DNA of 30,976 nt, from assembly GCA_044349155.1 (NCBI GenBank), contig JBIKRQ010000022.1:1-30976 (forward strand), given 5' to 3'. A program made the position numbers and the translations under genes. This document shows positions 1-7,376 of the stretch, one piece after another. The stretch comes from VGSZ01 sp044349155 (lineage in GTDB: Bacteria; Myxococcota; UBA727; VGSZ01). The notes beneath the pieces are model-generated. The model ran no database searches. It was not told the DNA's origin and saw nothing but the letters and a program-made list of their open reading frames with translations. The stretch's first letter is position 1. Every line of letters begins with the position of its first letter.

Positions 1-2420
1 GACCGCAAACGCCCCAGGAAGGCCGCGGCATCGTCGGCCCTGCGCTCGAGCACGGTCAGGCTGCCGTCGACGTCACGGACCACCACACGCTGCGCCCGCG
101 CCGCGCCGTGCAGCAGGCCCAGCTGCAGCATCGACAAGCGGGCACCGCTGCCGAAGTAGGCGATGCTCTCGCTCGCAAGCTTCGTCACGGCACTGTTCGA
201 CGTCGCCACATTGTTCATCTCGAGTTGGCCGCGGGCGTAGACGTCGAGCCAGTAGAGGCGGTCGTCGTACAGGTCGAACACCAGCGGCAGGTACACGCCG
301 TTGTCGCCCTGCAGGTCGAAGCGATGCAACACGGTACGCGGGTCGAAGTGGGCACCGTCGACGTCGTCACGCAGCATAAGCCCCGCGTAGGCGCGCTCGA
401 GTGTGCCAAAGGCCATGCCCGAGTAGTTGTTCACGACCATCGCCGCGTACCGGGCACCACCCGCCACCGCGCGCAGGCGATCGACGTCGACGAATTCGCT
501 GGCGCCATCAGGATACGGCGCACTGCGCAGGTCGCCCGAACTGCGCGCCACGACGTCACCGCCCATGCTGCACTGCAGTTGGTAGTAGCTGCACACGCCA
601 ACGTGGTTCCACTGGTGGTCGTAGAAGGCCACCGACAAGTCGACGTCGGTGTCGTCGCCGCCGTGCTCGGGCTCGCACCAGTGCAGAAACAACCGCGCTG
701 TCTTCGACGACGGCACCTGCAGGCGCGTGCCCCGCGTGAGTGCGACGGCACCACGGCTCGCGGTGCGTTCGTTGAAGGGCACAATCACGTCGTCGAGGGC
801 GCGATCCACCACCACGGTGTCGACTGCCGGCAACGCGGACCAGCGCGACAACACTGCGTGCTCAACCACCGAAACGATGCGATCGACGACGTCGGCGGGC
901 AGCAGCGCCTCGTGCGGCGGCAGCGACATGCCGCTGCTGAACTTGCCCTTGGGAAACACGAGGCGCACCGCCTGTGGTGCGGTGCGCGTGCGCAACACCG
1001 ACGACAACGTGAGCAGCAAGGGTGTGGCGAGCCGGTCGACCACCGCGGCGAACGCGTCGACGACGATCTGGCTGTGCTGTGGTTCTGTGCACAGGCGCAA
1101 CACGTGATCGAGGCGCCGCGCAAACTCACCTGGCCGCTGCTGCAACAAGGTCACGGCAGCTTCGACGTTGTGCTCGGCCAGTGCGCCCTCGACCCGCGCA
1201 GCCCACGTGGTGACGTCGAGCGAGCCCGCACCGTCGTCGTGCTCGCGCACCACGGCGAACGCGCGCGCCACGTGCGGCCAGCGATCGGCGTGCTCGTGGG
1301 GATGCAGGAACTGCCCGACCCACACCCACAACGACTGATGGCGCAGCATGTCCTCGACGAGGGCGTCGGCGTTGAAGCCCGCCAGCAGCGTGAGCAGCGC
1401 GCGACGCACAGGACGACGCAGTTTCGCCACCGCAAAACGCCGCTTGTTGATGCTCGTTTTCCGCAACGCCGTGGCTGCTTTCGGCTGCTGGCGCGGCGGG
1501 AGCCCGGCCCAGCGCGCCGACAACTGCTCCACCGGCGACAACAGCAGCGTCGTGGGCGTGGCCTGGAGCGACGGGTCGGCGTTCGACATCGCGGCGATGG
1601 TGCGCAGCACGTCGGTGGCCGTGCGCAGGTACGTCGACGCCACGGCGAGCACCTGTGCAGCGTCGGCGAAACGCAACAGTGTCCCAAACACGTGGGCGAC
1701 GTTTTCCTTCACGGGAATCGTGGCCGGCAGCCACGGCAGCACCTGGGTGCCGTAGAACGTGACGATGGTGACGAGGTCGGTCACGTCGACGGGCGACATC
1801 ACCTGCGGCCGCGCACAGAAGCTGACGAACAACGAACGCGCCGCGGCGTCGAGGTCATCGAGCACGTCGACACGCACGAAGCGAACACGTTCGACGGGCT
1901 GCGCAGGCGGTGGCGACGGCTGAAAAAACGGGCTCGCCCGCGACACCGCATGGCCGCACACCGGGCATGCCGACAGACTCGTGCCGTCGAAACAATGGTC
2001 GCACACGACGTGGGCGCACGGCTGCAACACATGCGTGCAGCCAACGCGGCCGCAGGTCAGGCACGGCTCGTCGGCGTTTTGCAGATAGTGAACGACGACG
2101 CGCTGCCACCACCACGCCTCGGTGTCGTCGGGAATGCCGTGCGGAAACGAGCGAAACAGCGGCACGTGCGTTTGCGCAGCGCCAAGCACTTCAGCAATCG
2201 AAGCACACACCCGGTGGGTCCACGCCGCCAGTTCCGACGTCGACAACGTCGACAACGCCGTCACCAGTGCGTTCGACGGCACGCGGCCGACGTTCGCGAG
2301 TTCAAGCGCTGCGGCGCGCACTTCGGCAGCACTCGCACGGTGCGCCGCGGTGTCGACGCTCAGGACGAGGACCCGCATGAGGCGGCGCAAGACGAGAGCT
2401 TCAATGGCGGCGTGATTCAT
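1..2420 (-). CDS. RING-finger protein with TerD-like domain, MXAN_6230/SCO0930-like (partial)
   Basis: The minus frame stays open from an ATG at 2420 to the left edge (806 codons, no stop), so the C-terminus is missing. Residues about 120-155 form a C3HC4 RING-type zinc site: C120-x2-C123, C135-x-H137-x2-C140-x2-C143, C152-x2-C155. The middle is helical and Ala/Val-rich. Around residues 585-675 there is a TerD-like stretch with the acidic motif DDTDVDLS, then an SGD and a VNNYSG segment, as in calcium-binding tellurite/stress proteins. This order recalls the large RING proteins known from Myxococcus and Streptomyces; the family name is from memory. RING domains usually recruit E2 enzymes, but no such partner is visible, so the role is unknown. 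No good Shine-Dalgarno precedes the ATG; GTGs at 2429 and 2432 are alternative starts. Confidence 0.75.
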   Translation of the reverse strand, partial: MNHAAIEALVLRRLMRVLVLSVDTAAHRASAAEVRAAALELANVGRVPSNALVTALSTLSTSELAAWTHRVCASIAEVLGAAQTHVPLFRSFPHGIPDDTEAWWWQRVVVHYLQNADEPCLTCGRVGCTHVLQPCAHVVCDHCFDGTSLSACPVCGHAVSRASPFFQPSPPPAQPVERVRFVRVDVLDDLDAAARSLFVSFCARPQVMSPVDVTDLVTIVTFYGTQVLPWLPATIPVKENVAHVFGTLLRFADAAQVLAVASTYLRTATDVLRTIAAMSNADPSLQATPTTLLLSPVEQLSARWAGLPPRQQPKAATALRKTSINKRRFAVAKLRRPVRRALLTLLAGFNADALVEDMLRHQSLWVWVGQFLHPHEHADRWPHVARAFAVVREHDDGAGSLDVTTWAARVEGALAEHNVEAAVTLLQQRPGEFARRLDHVLRLCTEPQHSQIVVDAFAAVVDRLATPLLLTLSSVLRTRTAPQAVRLVFPKGKFSSGMSLPPHEALLPADVVDRIVSVVEHAVLSRWSALPAVDTVVVDRALDDVIVPFNERTASRGAVALTRGTRLQVPSSKTARLFLHWCEPEHGGDDTDVDLSVAFYDHQWNHVGVCSYYQLQCSMGGDVVARSSGDLRSAPYPDGASEFVDVDRLRAVAGGARYAAMVVNNYSGMAFGTLERAYAGLMLRDDVDGAHFDPRTVLHRFDLQGDNGVYLPLVFDLYDDRLYWLDVYARGQLEMNNVATSNSAVTKLASESIAYFGSGARLSMLQLGLLHGAARAQRVVVRDVDGSLTVLERRADDAAAFLGRLR

Positions 2421-2464
2421 GGCGAGCACCACTCGACGACGACGACCTGATCAGTGCGTCGCTG

Positions 2465-2494
2465 AAAAAGACTCGGGCAGACTTGCGTCTGCCC
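2465..2494 (-). terminator. Rho-independent terminator or attenuator between lysR-type gene and RING gene
   Basis: On the minus strand GGGCAGAC and GTCTGCCC form a perfect 8-bp stem closed by a GCAA (GNRA) loop, followed by GAGTC and five T residues. It lies 58 bp after the LysR stop and 45 bp before the RING start. An upstream CTCGGGCA (2505-2512) can pair with the 3' arm instead, so the element may also act as an attenuator for the RING gene. Confidence 0.6.
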
Positions 2495-2552
2495 TGAAGG
2501 AAATTGCCCGAGCTGGAATCTATTGGAGGAGAAGGAAGCCCGGACTGAGCCT

Positions 2553-3431
2553 TCACCGCGACGCTGCCACGCGTGGTGCGCTGTCGGCAACCGTGATGGC
2601 GTCGATGACCTCTTCAACGTGAGCCAACGCACGCGCTCGACGACGCAGCAGCCGATAGGTGGTGCCGCTGACGCCGACGATCTCACTGCGCGCAAGGCCG
2701 GGTGTTGCGACCACGTCGTTGATCACGCCCACGCCAACTCCGAGTGCAGCAAGCCGCACCACCGCTTCCCAGCCCGTGACTTCCACCGCGACCTCGACGG
2801 TTCGACCACACGAGAGGGCGGCTTCTTCGAGCACCGTACGCAGTGGTCCACCAGGCGGCGGCACCAACAACGGAAACCGCAGCAGCGCTTCGATGTCGAG
2901 GTGGTCGGCGGCGACGGCGGGATGCTTGCGCGGAGCCACAGCACACAGCGCGGTGGTCACCACCGGCATCGCCTTCAGCGACGACGACACGGCACCAGCG
3001 ACGACCGCGATGTGCGCATCACCGCGCGTGACGAGTTCGACAGCGGTGGGCCCATCAACGACGCGAAACGACAGCCGCCCCGGGTGCCGGCGGGCAATGT
3101 CGGCGACGCGCGCGGCCACCACATGCACGAGCGCGCCTTCGCCGCAGGCGATGACAACGTGGCCGTCGTCGACGTCGCCCGCCAGACTTCTGCGCAGCGC
3201 GCGTTCGCCTTCGACGGCGTCTTTTGCCCACGCCAACACGCGGGTTCCTTCAGCGGTGAGCGCCAGCCGGCGACCGCGCCGTTCGTACAGCGTGACGTCG
3301 AGCTCGCGCGCCAACGCCTGCAAGCGTGCGTGCACCGCGGGCTGACTGAGCCCAATGACGCGACCGGTGCTGGTGAGCTGGCAGCCCGCTTCGGCGAAGG
3401 CGACAAAGATGCGCGCAGATTCCAGATCCAT
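2553..3431 (-). CDS. LysR-family transcriptional regulator
   Basis: The protein has 292 residues, the usual LysR length. Residues about 15-50 hold the winged helix-turn-helix, with the family pattern GLSQPAVHARLQALARELD followed by LYER and LTAEG. The remainder reads as the periplasmic-binding-protein-like effector domain, with alternating hydrophobic strands and a PPPGG turn near residue 195. The ATG at 3431 is chosen because the HTH begins a few residues after it; the frame runs farther upstream but that part is basic and not protein-like. The gene is divergent from kptA (80 bp between starts), and a dyad at 3440-3458 fits autoregulation. The effector and regulon cannot be read from sequence. 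Confidence 0.88.
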   Translation of the reverse strand: MDLESARIFVAFAEAGCQLTSTGRVIGLSQPAVHARLQALARELDVTLYERRGRRLALTAEGTRVLAWAKDAVEGERALRRSLAGDVDDGHVVIACGEGALVHVVAARVADIARRHPGRLSFRVVDGPTAVELVTRGDAHIAVVAGAVSSSLKAMPVVTTALCAVAPRKHPAVAADHLDIEALLRFPLLVPPPGGPLRTVLEEAALSCGRTVEVAVEVTGWEAVVRLAALGVGVGVINDVVATPGLARSEIVGVSGTTYRLLRRRARALAHVEEVIDAITVADSAPRVAASR

Positions 3432-3439
3432 GAAGTCTT

Positions 3440-3458
3440 CTATCTGGATTTTCGATAG
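3440..3458. promoter_or_regulatory. Candidate LysR-type operator
   Basis: CTATC-N9-GATAG is an interrupted dyad containing a T-N11-A core, the usual shape of LysR-family sites. It sits 9 bp upstream of the lysR-type start and 54 bp upstream of kptA, in the divergent gap. The overlapping inverted repeat TCCAGAT (3421-3427) / ATCTGGA (3442-3448) could fold around the start codon in the mRNA. Confidence 0.4.
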
Positions 3459-3511
3459 CGGCTGACAGATGGCGATTTCTCCGCGGCGCCGCTGTGCGAC
3501 ACGGTGCAGGC

Positions 3512-4162
3512 ATGACGAAGCACACCGACAACACCCTCCGTACCCGCTCCACCCGTGTGTCGTGGCTGCTACGCCACGGCGCCAACGAACGTCGCCTCGC
3601 GATGGACACCGCCGGCTTTGCACCGATCGCCGACGTGCTGCGCGAAACACGGCTGTCGCGGCCCGAGCTCGACGACGTGGTGGCCGAAAACAACAAGCAG
3701 CGCTTTCAGATCGTGGGCGACCGCATCCGTGCGGTGCAGGGCCATTCACTCGACGGCACGCCCGTCACGCTGGCCGGACTCGAGGCCAGCTGGAACATCG
3801 TCGTCGACGACGCGCCCCTGTTTCACGGCACGAGCGTTGATGCAGCACGCGCCATCCTGACCAGCGAGGGCGTGCATGCCGCTGCTCGCAGCCATGTGCA
3901 TCTCGCCGCCGCCGTCGACGCCACGGTGGGCAAGCGCGCCGCCGTCGACGTGTTGCTCGTCGTCGATCCGCGACGTCTCCGGACCGCGGGCCTGCAGGTG
4001 TTTCGCGCCCCCAACGGTGTGCTGCTCGCGCGCGCCGTGCCGCGGATGGCCGTGGTCGCGGTGCGCGCGTGCACCCGTCGAGGCAACGAGCACCTCGCAA
4101 GCCTTACGACGCTGGTGCATCTGGAAACGGCGACGGCGGCCACGTCGGCAGGTCGCGCGTAA
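3512..4162 (+). CDS. kptA: RNA 2'-phosphotransferase, Tpt1/KptA family
   Basis: Tpt1/KptA enzymes remove an internal RNA 2'-phosphate using NAD+, giving ADP-ribose 1'',2''-cyclic phosphate. The 216-residue protein carries the family signatures in order: SWLLRHGA (Arg21-His22), the winged-helix region ending in QRFQIVGDRIRAVQGHS, FHGTS near residue 104, and R-x-HVHLA near 126-131. These supply the Arg-His-Arg-Arg catalytic set. ATG 3512 is used; a GTG at 3494 adds six residues. The 3' end overlaps the convergent GTPase gene by 59 bp. Bacteria do not use the yeast tRNA-splicing route, so the physiological RNA substrate is unknown. Confidence 0.9.
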   Translation: MTKHTDNTLRTRSTRVSWLLRHGANERRLAMDTAGFAPIADVLRETRLSRPELDDVVAENNKQRFQIVGDRIRAVQGHSLDGTPVTLAGLEASWNIVVDDAPLFHGTSVDAARAILTSEGVHAAARSHVHLAAAVDATVGKRAAVDVLLVVDPRRLRTAGLQVFRAPNGVLLARAVPRMAVVAVRACTRRGNEHLASLTTLVHLETATAATSAGRA

Positions 4163-5120
4163 GCAACCAGAGCCGATAGAAACCGCCCTCGCGACACAGC
4201 ACCACGCGTCGGCTGTCCTCGAGCTGCCAGCGCTCCTGCTGGGCCACGACCTCGTCGAAGGCTTCGTCAGCGTCGGAGCGCGTCTCCCATGCCCATGCCG
4301 GCAAGGTCTCGATGATGTGCTGGTTGCCCGACCAGCCACGCGCCGCAGACGACGCCCAGCGCAGTCGCGCCGACGGAAGTGCTGCAGCAAACGCAGCCAT
4401 GACGTCGACGGCGGCCGACGGCGGCCAACATCGCAGGTGCTGCGTTGGACTCGGTAGCGGTGGTCGCACGGCGGCGTCGAGTTCAACCAACTCCGCGTGC
4501 AACGTTTCGGCTGTGACCCGCGCGTCAACGACGGGAAGCGTGCTGACACGATCGCGGATCGCCGCTGTCATCAGACGACACGCCAGCAGAAATGTCTCGG
4601 TCACACCAACATCAGCAATCGCGTTGGCGTCGACGACGGGGGTGTCGGCTGGCAGCTGCAATGAGGCCAGCAGGTCGTCGTGCTGAAGCGATGGTGGTGC
4701 GAGATCGATCTTGTTGCGCTGCACGACCACCGGAAAAGGACGGTGCGCACGGGCCTGCGCCAGCAGCGCGGCCATGGCGATGTTCACGTCGTGGCGCGCC
4801 GCCTCGGCGTCGACCACGAACACAACCGCGTCCGCGATCGACAGCAGATGACGACGACGATGCGCGCGTGATGGTTGGCCCGGCAGGCTCAGGAGTTGCA
4901 CACGAATGCGACGGTTTTGCAGGTAGCCGCCGTCAAACTCGCGCCAGTCAAAGAAGACCGTTTCGCGGCCCGTGGTCGCCGGGCTGACGATGTCACCAGG
5001 GCGCGCCGACAACACCTGCGCGTGCAACCGCTGCACGTTGGTGGTTTTGCCTGCCGATGACGCGCCGTCGTAGGCGAGGCGCACAACGATGTCGCCGGTG
5101 TCGAGGTCGATGTGCGCCAC
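4104..5120 (-). CDS. MglA-like small GTPase with C-terminal extension
   Basis: Residues 1-190 form a Ras-like GTPase of the MglA type: a GASSAGKT P-loop at about 19-26, FFDW in the switch region, the LPGQ that replaces the usual DxxG in MglA proteins, a run of hydrophobics in VVFVVDAE, and NKID for guanine recognition. MglA proteins set cell polarity in Myxococcus together with the roadblock protein MglB. Here a roadblock protein lies 65 bp upstream on the same strand, in mglB-mglA order. Unlike MglA (about 195 residues) this one has roughly 145 extra C-terminal residues, Trp-rich and without a recognised domain. The tail of the gene overlaps kptA by 59 bp. Whether it acts in motility or another polarity process is not visible. 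Confidence 0.82.
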   Translation of the reverse strand: MAHIDLDTGDIVVRLAYDGASSAGKTTNVQRLHAQVLSARPGDIVSPATTGRETVFFDWREFDGGYLQNRRIRVQLLSLPGQPSRAHRRRHLLSIADAVVFVVDAEAARHDVNIAMAALLAQARAHRPFPVVVQRNKIDLAPPSLQHDDLLASLQLPADTPVVDANAIADVGVTETFLLACRLMTAAIRDRVSTLPVVDARVTAETLHAELVELDAAVRPPLPSPTQHLRCWPPSAAVDVMAAFAAALPSARLRWASSAARGWSGNQHIIETLPAWAWETRSDADEAFDEVVAQQERWQLEDSRRVVLCREGGFYRLWLLTRDLPTWPPSPFPDAPAS

Positions 5121-5185
5121 GGTGCTCCTCGCGCCGGCGTCTTCGTCGACGTCGGCAGCGGGTCTGCTCAGACTGCTCGGCGAGC

Positions 5186-6220
5186 TCAGAGCTTGAGTGC
5201 GGATTCGATCTGGCGAACCTTGTGGCGGGCGAGACCGAGGTTGCCTCGCGTTTTGTCAATCGCGACGTAGACGAACAGCGACGTGTTCGACGTCAGCGGG
5301 CGAATCAAGTGGTACTGGTCGCCGAGGGTGATGAGGATGTCCTCGATGTCGCCCTTGATGCCGAGCGCGCGCATCACGGTCATCTTCGCCTTCACGACGC
5401 TGGTGTTGCCCGAAGCGGCAAGCTCGACATCGAACGTTGGGCCGCCGCCGATCGTGCCGAGCGTGAGGCCGGACTCCCAGTCGACGATCGCGCCGGCGAT
5501 AGCGCCGTCGAGGGTCATGATTTCGTCGAGGCTGGTCTTGATGTTCGACATGCTGTGCTCTCCTGAAAGGGTGCTGGTTGGGGACATGGAGCGCTTTTCG
5601 TGAGGTGAAGAAGACGGAGGGAAAACGAGCACGTCGCCCGCGAAGTCGCTGGCTGGTGGAACAAACGAGACGAGTTCATCGACCTGAAACAACAGGTCCG
5701 ACGCGTACCGACGACGAACCGGCGTGAACTGCAACGACGTCATCGGTGCATGCAGCAGACGGGTGAGCTGGTTCGCGTTGTGCTCGAGGAGGGCGCCGCG
5801 CACCACCTCCTTCGTGGCGAGCCCGCGCTCGACGAGCACCTCGGCGAAGTTGCGGCCAACGACCTGGCAGAGCCGGTACACGTCGGCGATGACGTCGGCA
5901 GAGATGCTCGTTCGGCGTTCCAGCACGTCGGTCAGCCGCAAGCGGTCGTCACCAGCCACCACCCAGGCGACCTGCCCCTGGTGCAGGAAGATGCGCCCGA
6001 CGGCGCCGACGCCCCCGCTGTCGGTGACAAGCTCGCCAGTCCCGAGTTGGGACGCCGCCTGCAGCGCAGACAGCACGGTGCTCGCCACGTCCCCCAGAAC
6101 GGGCCACACCAACGAGGCCTGTTGGCCGCCGGCTGTCCCGGTCTGTGCAGAAGATGTCTGGCGTTCCCCTCGCAACATGTTTCGAAACAACGCATGTTTC
6201 GCGCCAGCGCCACACCGCAT
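5186..6220 (-). CDS. PATAN/DUF4388-like protein with C-terminal roadblock/LC7 domain
   Basis: The continuous frame encodes 344 residues from ATG 6220, preceded by a GGTGG-like ribosome site; ATG 6178 is an alternative. Residues about 55-170 resemble the DUF4388 (PATAN) fold: GTGELVTDS, then GRIFLHQGQVAWVVAG and a helical tail. A Pro/Ser linker leads to a 121-residue roadblock/LC7 domain starting at MSNIKTSLDE. Roadblock proteins dimerise and regulate small GTPases as GAP, GEF or scaffold; the MglA-like GTPase gene follows 65 bp downstream. An internal ATG with a strong Shine-Dalgarno (see 5551-5564) could also give the roadblock domain alone. Confidence 0.75.
   Translation of the reverse strand: MRCGAGAKHALFRNMLRGERQTSSAQTGTAGGQQASLVWPVLGDVASTVLSALQAASQLGTGELVTDSGGVGAVGRIFLHQGQVAWVVAGDDRLRLTDVLERRTSISADVIADVYRLCQVVGRNFAEVLVERGLATKEVVRGALLEHNANQLTRLLHAPMTSLQFTPVRRRYASDLLFQVDELVSFVPPASDFAGDVLVFPPSSSPHEKRSMSPTSTLSGEHSMSNIKTSLDEIMTLDGAIAGAIVDWESGLTLGTIGGGPTFDVELAASGNTSVVKAKMTVMRALGIKGDIEDILITLGDQYHLIRPLTSNTSLFVYVAIDKTRGNLGLARHKVRQIESALKL
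5551..5564 (-). promoter_or_regulatory. Internal Shine-Dalgarno and ATG within PATAN-roadblock gene
   Basis: On the minus strand AGGAG (5564-5560) stands 8 nt before ATG 5551, in frame, exactly at the start of the roadblock domain. The spacing is ideal and better than at either upstream start, so a free 121-residue roadblock protein (5186-5551) is likely made, alone or with the full-length form. Confidence 0.6.
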
Positions 6221-6226
6221 TGTGCC

Positions 6227-6241
6227 GCCACCATATGTGGC
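6227..6241. promoter_or_regulatory. Small palindrome before PATAN-roadblock start
   Basis: GCCAC-CATAT-GTGGC is a perfect 5+5+5 dyad directly upstream of ATG 6220 on the minus strand, overlapping its ribosome-binding region. It may be an operator or an mRNA hairpin; short arms keep this tentative. Confidence 0.25.
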
Positions 6242-6314
6242 AGCGGCGCCACACCTTCGCGACCCTGAAACATTCGCTCACAAAAATATGGCTGTTTTTC
6301 CAGTGGGTTACAGC

Positions 6315-6332
6315 ATGAGACACCTGTCTCAT
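6315..6332. promoter_or_regulatory. Perfect dyad, candidate operator
   Basis: ATGAGACA-CC-TGTCTCAT is a perfect 8+2+8 palindrome in the divergent gap between the PATAN-roadblock gene and mntP. Position and symmetry fit a homodimeric repressor such as a TetR- or GntR-type protein. No cognate regulator is adjacent. Confidence 0.4.
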
Positions 6333-6492
6333 CGTGGCGCCTGCGTGTCTGAAATGTCGCCCGCACGCCAAAATGACGCGCGACGCACGCTCGGTAAGGG
6401 CATTTGCACCCTTGTGAGGCAACACCACCACACCAGGAGACTTGACTCACAGAGGGATTGCGGCTGCGGCGGCCCCCTGCCAGCGGTTGCGC

Positions 6493-7062
6493 ATGGGCTT
6501 CGTCGAGATTCTTCTGTTGTCACTGGGCCTGGCCATGGACGCGACGGCCGTTGCCGCTGCGCGCGGCGTCGTCGCCACCACCGTGCGCGTGCGCGATGCG
6601 CTGCTGGTGGGTGCGTTGTTTGGTGGGGCGCAGGCGCTCATGCCCGCAGCAGGCTGGCTGCTCGGCGACGTCGTCGGACCAGCCGTCAAGAGCGTCGACC
6701 ACTGGATCGCGTTCGTGCTGCTGGTGGGCATCGGCAGCAAGATGTTGTGGGAAGCGCGCGGCGGTGACGACGACGATGACGCCGTCGGCGCCGATCAGGC
6801 CTTCGCGCTCAAGGGGCTGCTGCTGTTGGCCGTGGCGACGAGCATCGACGCGTTTGCCGTGGGCATCACGTTGCCCATGCTGAAGGCACCGTTCGCGTTG
6901 TCATTGGTGACGATTGGCGTGGTCAGCTTCGTGCTCAGCGCTGTCGCCGTGCTCGTCGGCAAGAAGCTCGGTGCCATCCTGGGCTCCAAGCTCGAAGTCG
7001 TCGGGGGCCTCGTCCTCGTGGTGCTCGGCGTCCGCATACTCGTCGAGCACCTCGGCGAATGA
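6493..7062 (+). CDS. mntP: Manganese efflux pump MntP
   Basis: MntP exports Mn2+ across the inner membrane. The 189-residue protein matches the family length (about 188) and shows six hydrophobic spans in two homologous halves. Each half begins with the signature Asp: AMDATAV (Asp16) and SIDAFAV (Asp118), at the same numbers as the key residues of the E. coli protein. Between the halves lies a cytosolic loop with five consecutive Asp residues (about 91-95). ATG 6493 gives the family N-terminus MGFVEILLLSLGLAMDA; an in-frame TTG at 6442 would add 17 atypical residues. A strong terminator follows at 7255. No yybP-ykoY riboswitch was recognised upstream. Confidence 0.92.
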   Translation: MGFVEILLLSLGLAMDATAVAAARGVVATTVRVRDALLVGALFGGAQALMPAAGWLLGDVVGPAVKSVDHWIAFVLLVGIGSKMLWEARGGDDDDDAVGADQAFALKGLLLLAVATSIDAFAVGITLPMLKAPFALSLVTIGVVSFVLSAVAVLVGKKLGAILGSKLEVVGGLVLVVLGVRILVEHLGE

Positions 7063-7209
7063 GCTCTCGATCGCGCGCTGCAGGGCCTCGGTGATCGAGC
7101 CGGGCGTCTGCGCTGCCGGAGCCGACGCCGTGACGTACACGCGCCGCAACACCCGGGTGTCGGCGTAGAAGAGCTCAGCGGCAGAAGGCGTGGGTGCGGC
7201 GGTAGCCAT
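6901..7209 (-). CDS. Doubtful small acidic protein antisense to mntP end
   Basis: The frame encodes 102 residues. The first half, lying in the gap after mntP, reads as plausible protein (a predicted helix SITEALQRAIESSFAEVLDE), whereas the second half is antisense to mntP and is rich in Asp, Glu and His, as expected of a shadow frame. There is no good ribosome site. It could be a real small gene or chance; no family is recognised. Confidence 0.25.
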   Translation of the reverse strand: MATAAPTPSAAELFYADTRVLRRVYVTASAPAAQTPGSITEALQRAIESSFAEVLDEYADAEHHEDEAPDDFELGAQDGTELLADEHGDSAEHEADHANRHQ

Positions 7210-7254
7210 GTTTCTGCGTTCGGCGCGGTCGCCCTGCCCTTGAGGCGCGCGTGA

Positions 7255-7283
7255 CAGATCTGCAGCGGCTGTGGATCTGTTTT
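7255..7283 (+). terminator. Rho-independent terminator of mntP
   Basis: CAGATCTGCAGC and GCTGTGGATCTG (7255-7266, 7268-7279) pair along their whole length as plus-strand RNA, including two G-U pairs, and are followed by TTTT. On the minus strand the G-U pairs become A-C mismatches, so the hairpin is specific for plus transcription. Confidence 0.6.
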
Positions 7284-7299
7284 GTGCAACTGCACAAAA
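7280..7299. promoter_or_regulatory. Operator of the phasin-like gene (TTTTGTGCA-AC-TGCACAAAA)
   Basis: Perfect 9+2+9 palindrome just upstream of the -35 of the phasin-like gene. Its first 14 bases after one T (TTTGTGCAACTGCA) recur exactly before the reductase gene at 7823-7836. A TGCACAA half-site follows at 7336-7342. PhaR-type repressors of polyhydroxyalkanoate genes bind TGC/GCA-rich sites, so such a protein is a reasonable candidate. Confidence 0.65.
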
Positions 7300-7303
7300 A
7301 GCC

Positions 7304-7332
7304 TTGACGCAACTGCGAAGCGTTCTTACCGT
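7304..7332 (+). promoter_or_regulatory. Sigma70-type promoter of the phasin-like gene
   Basis: TTGACG (7304-7309) is followed after 17 bp by TACCGT (7327-7332). The -35 is strong and the -10 partial. The palindrome at 7280-7299 abuts the -35 and a half-site lies at 7336, which suits repression. Confidence 0.5.
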
Positions 7333-7376
7333 GACTGCACAACGCAGCGCGTCGCTATGACGTCCAGGAGCTTTCC

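Noticed and set aside
108..2450. 780-residue plus-strand open frame
   Set aside because: It is antisense to the RING gene, and its product is rich in Arg, His, Gln and Val without domains. The minus frame has zinc-ligand and TerD-like motifs.
6178..6189. Palindrome TGTTTCGAAACA with nearby CATGTTTCG direct repeats, considered as an operator
   Set aside because: It falls inside the preferred coding frame from 6220 and overlaps an alternative start; no promoter sits around it.
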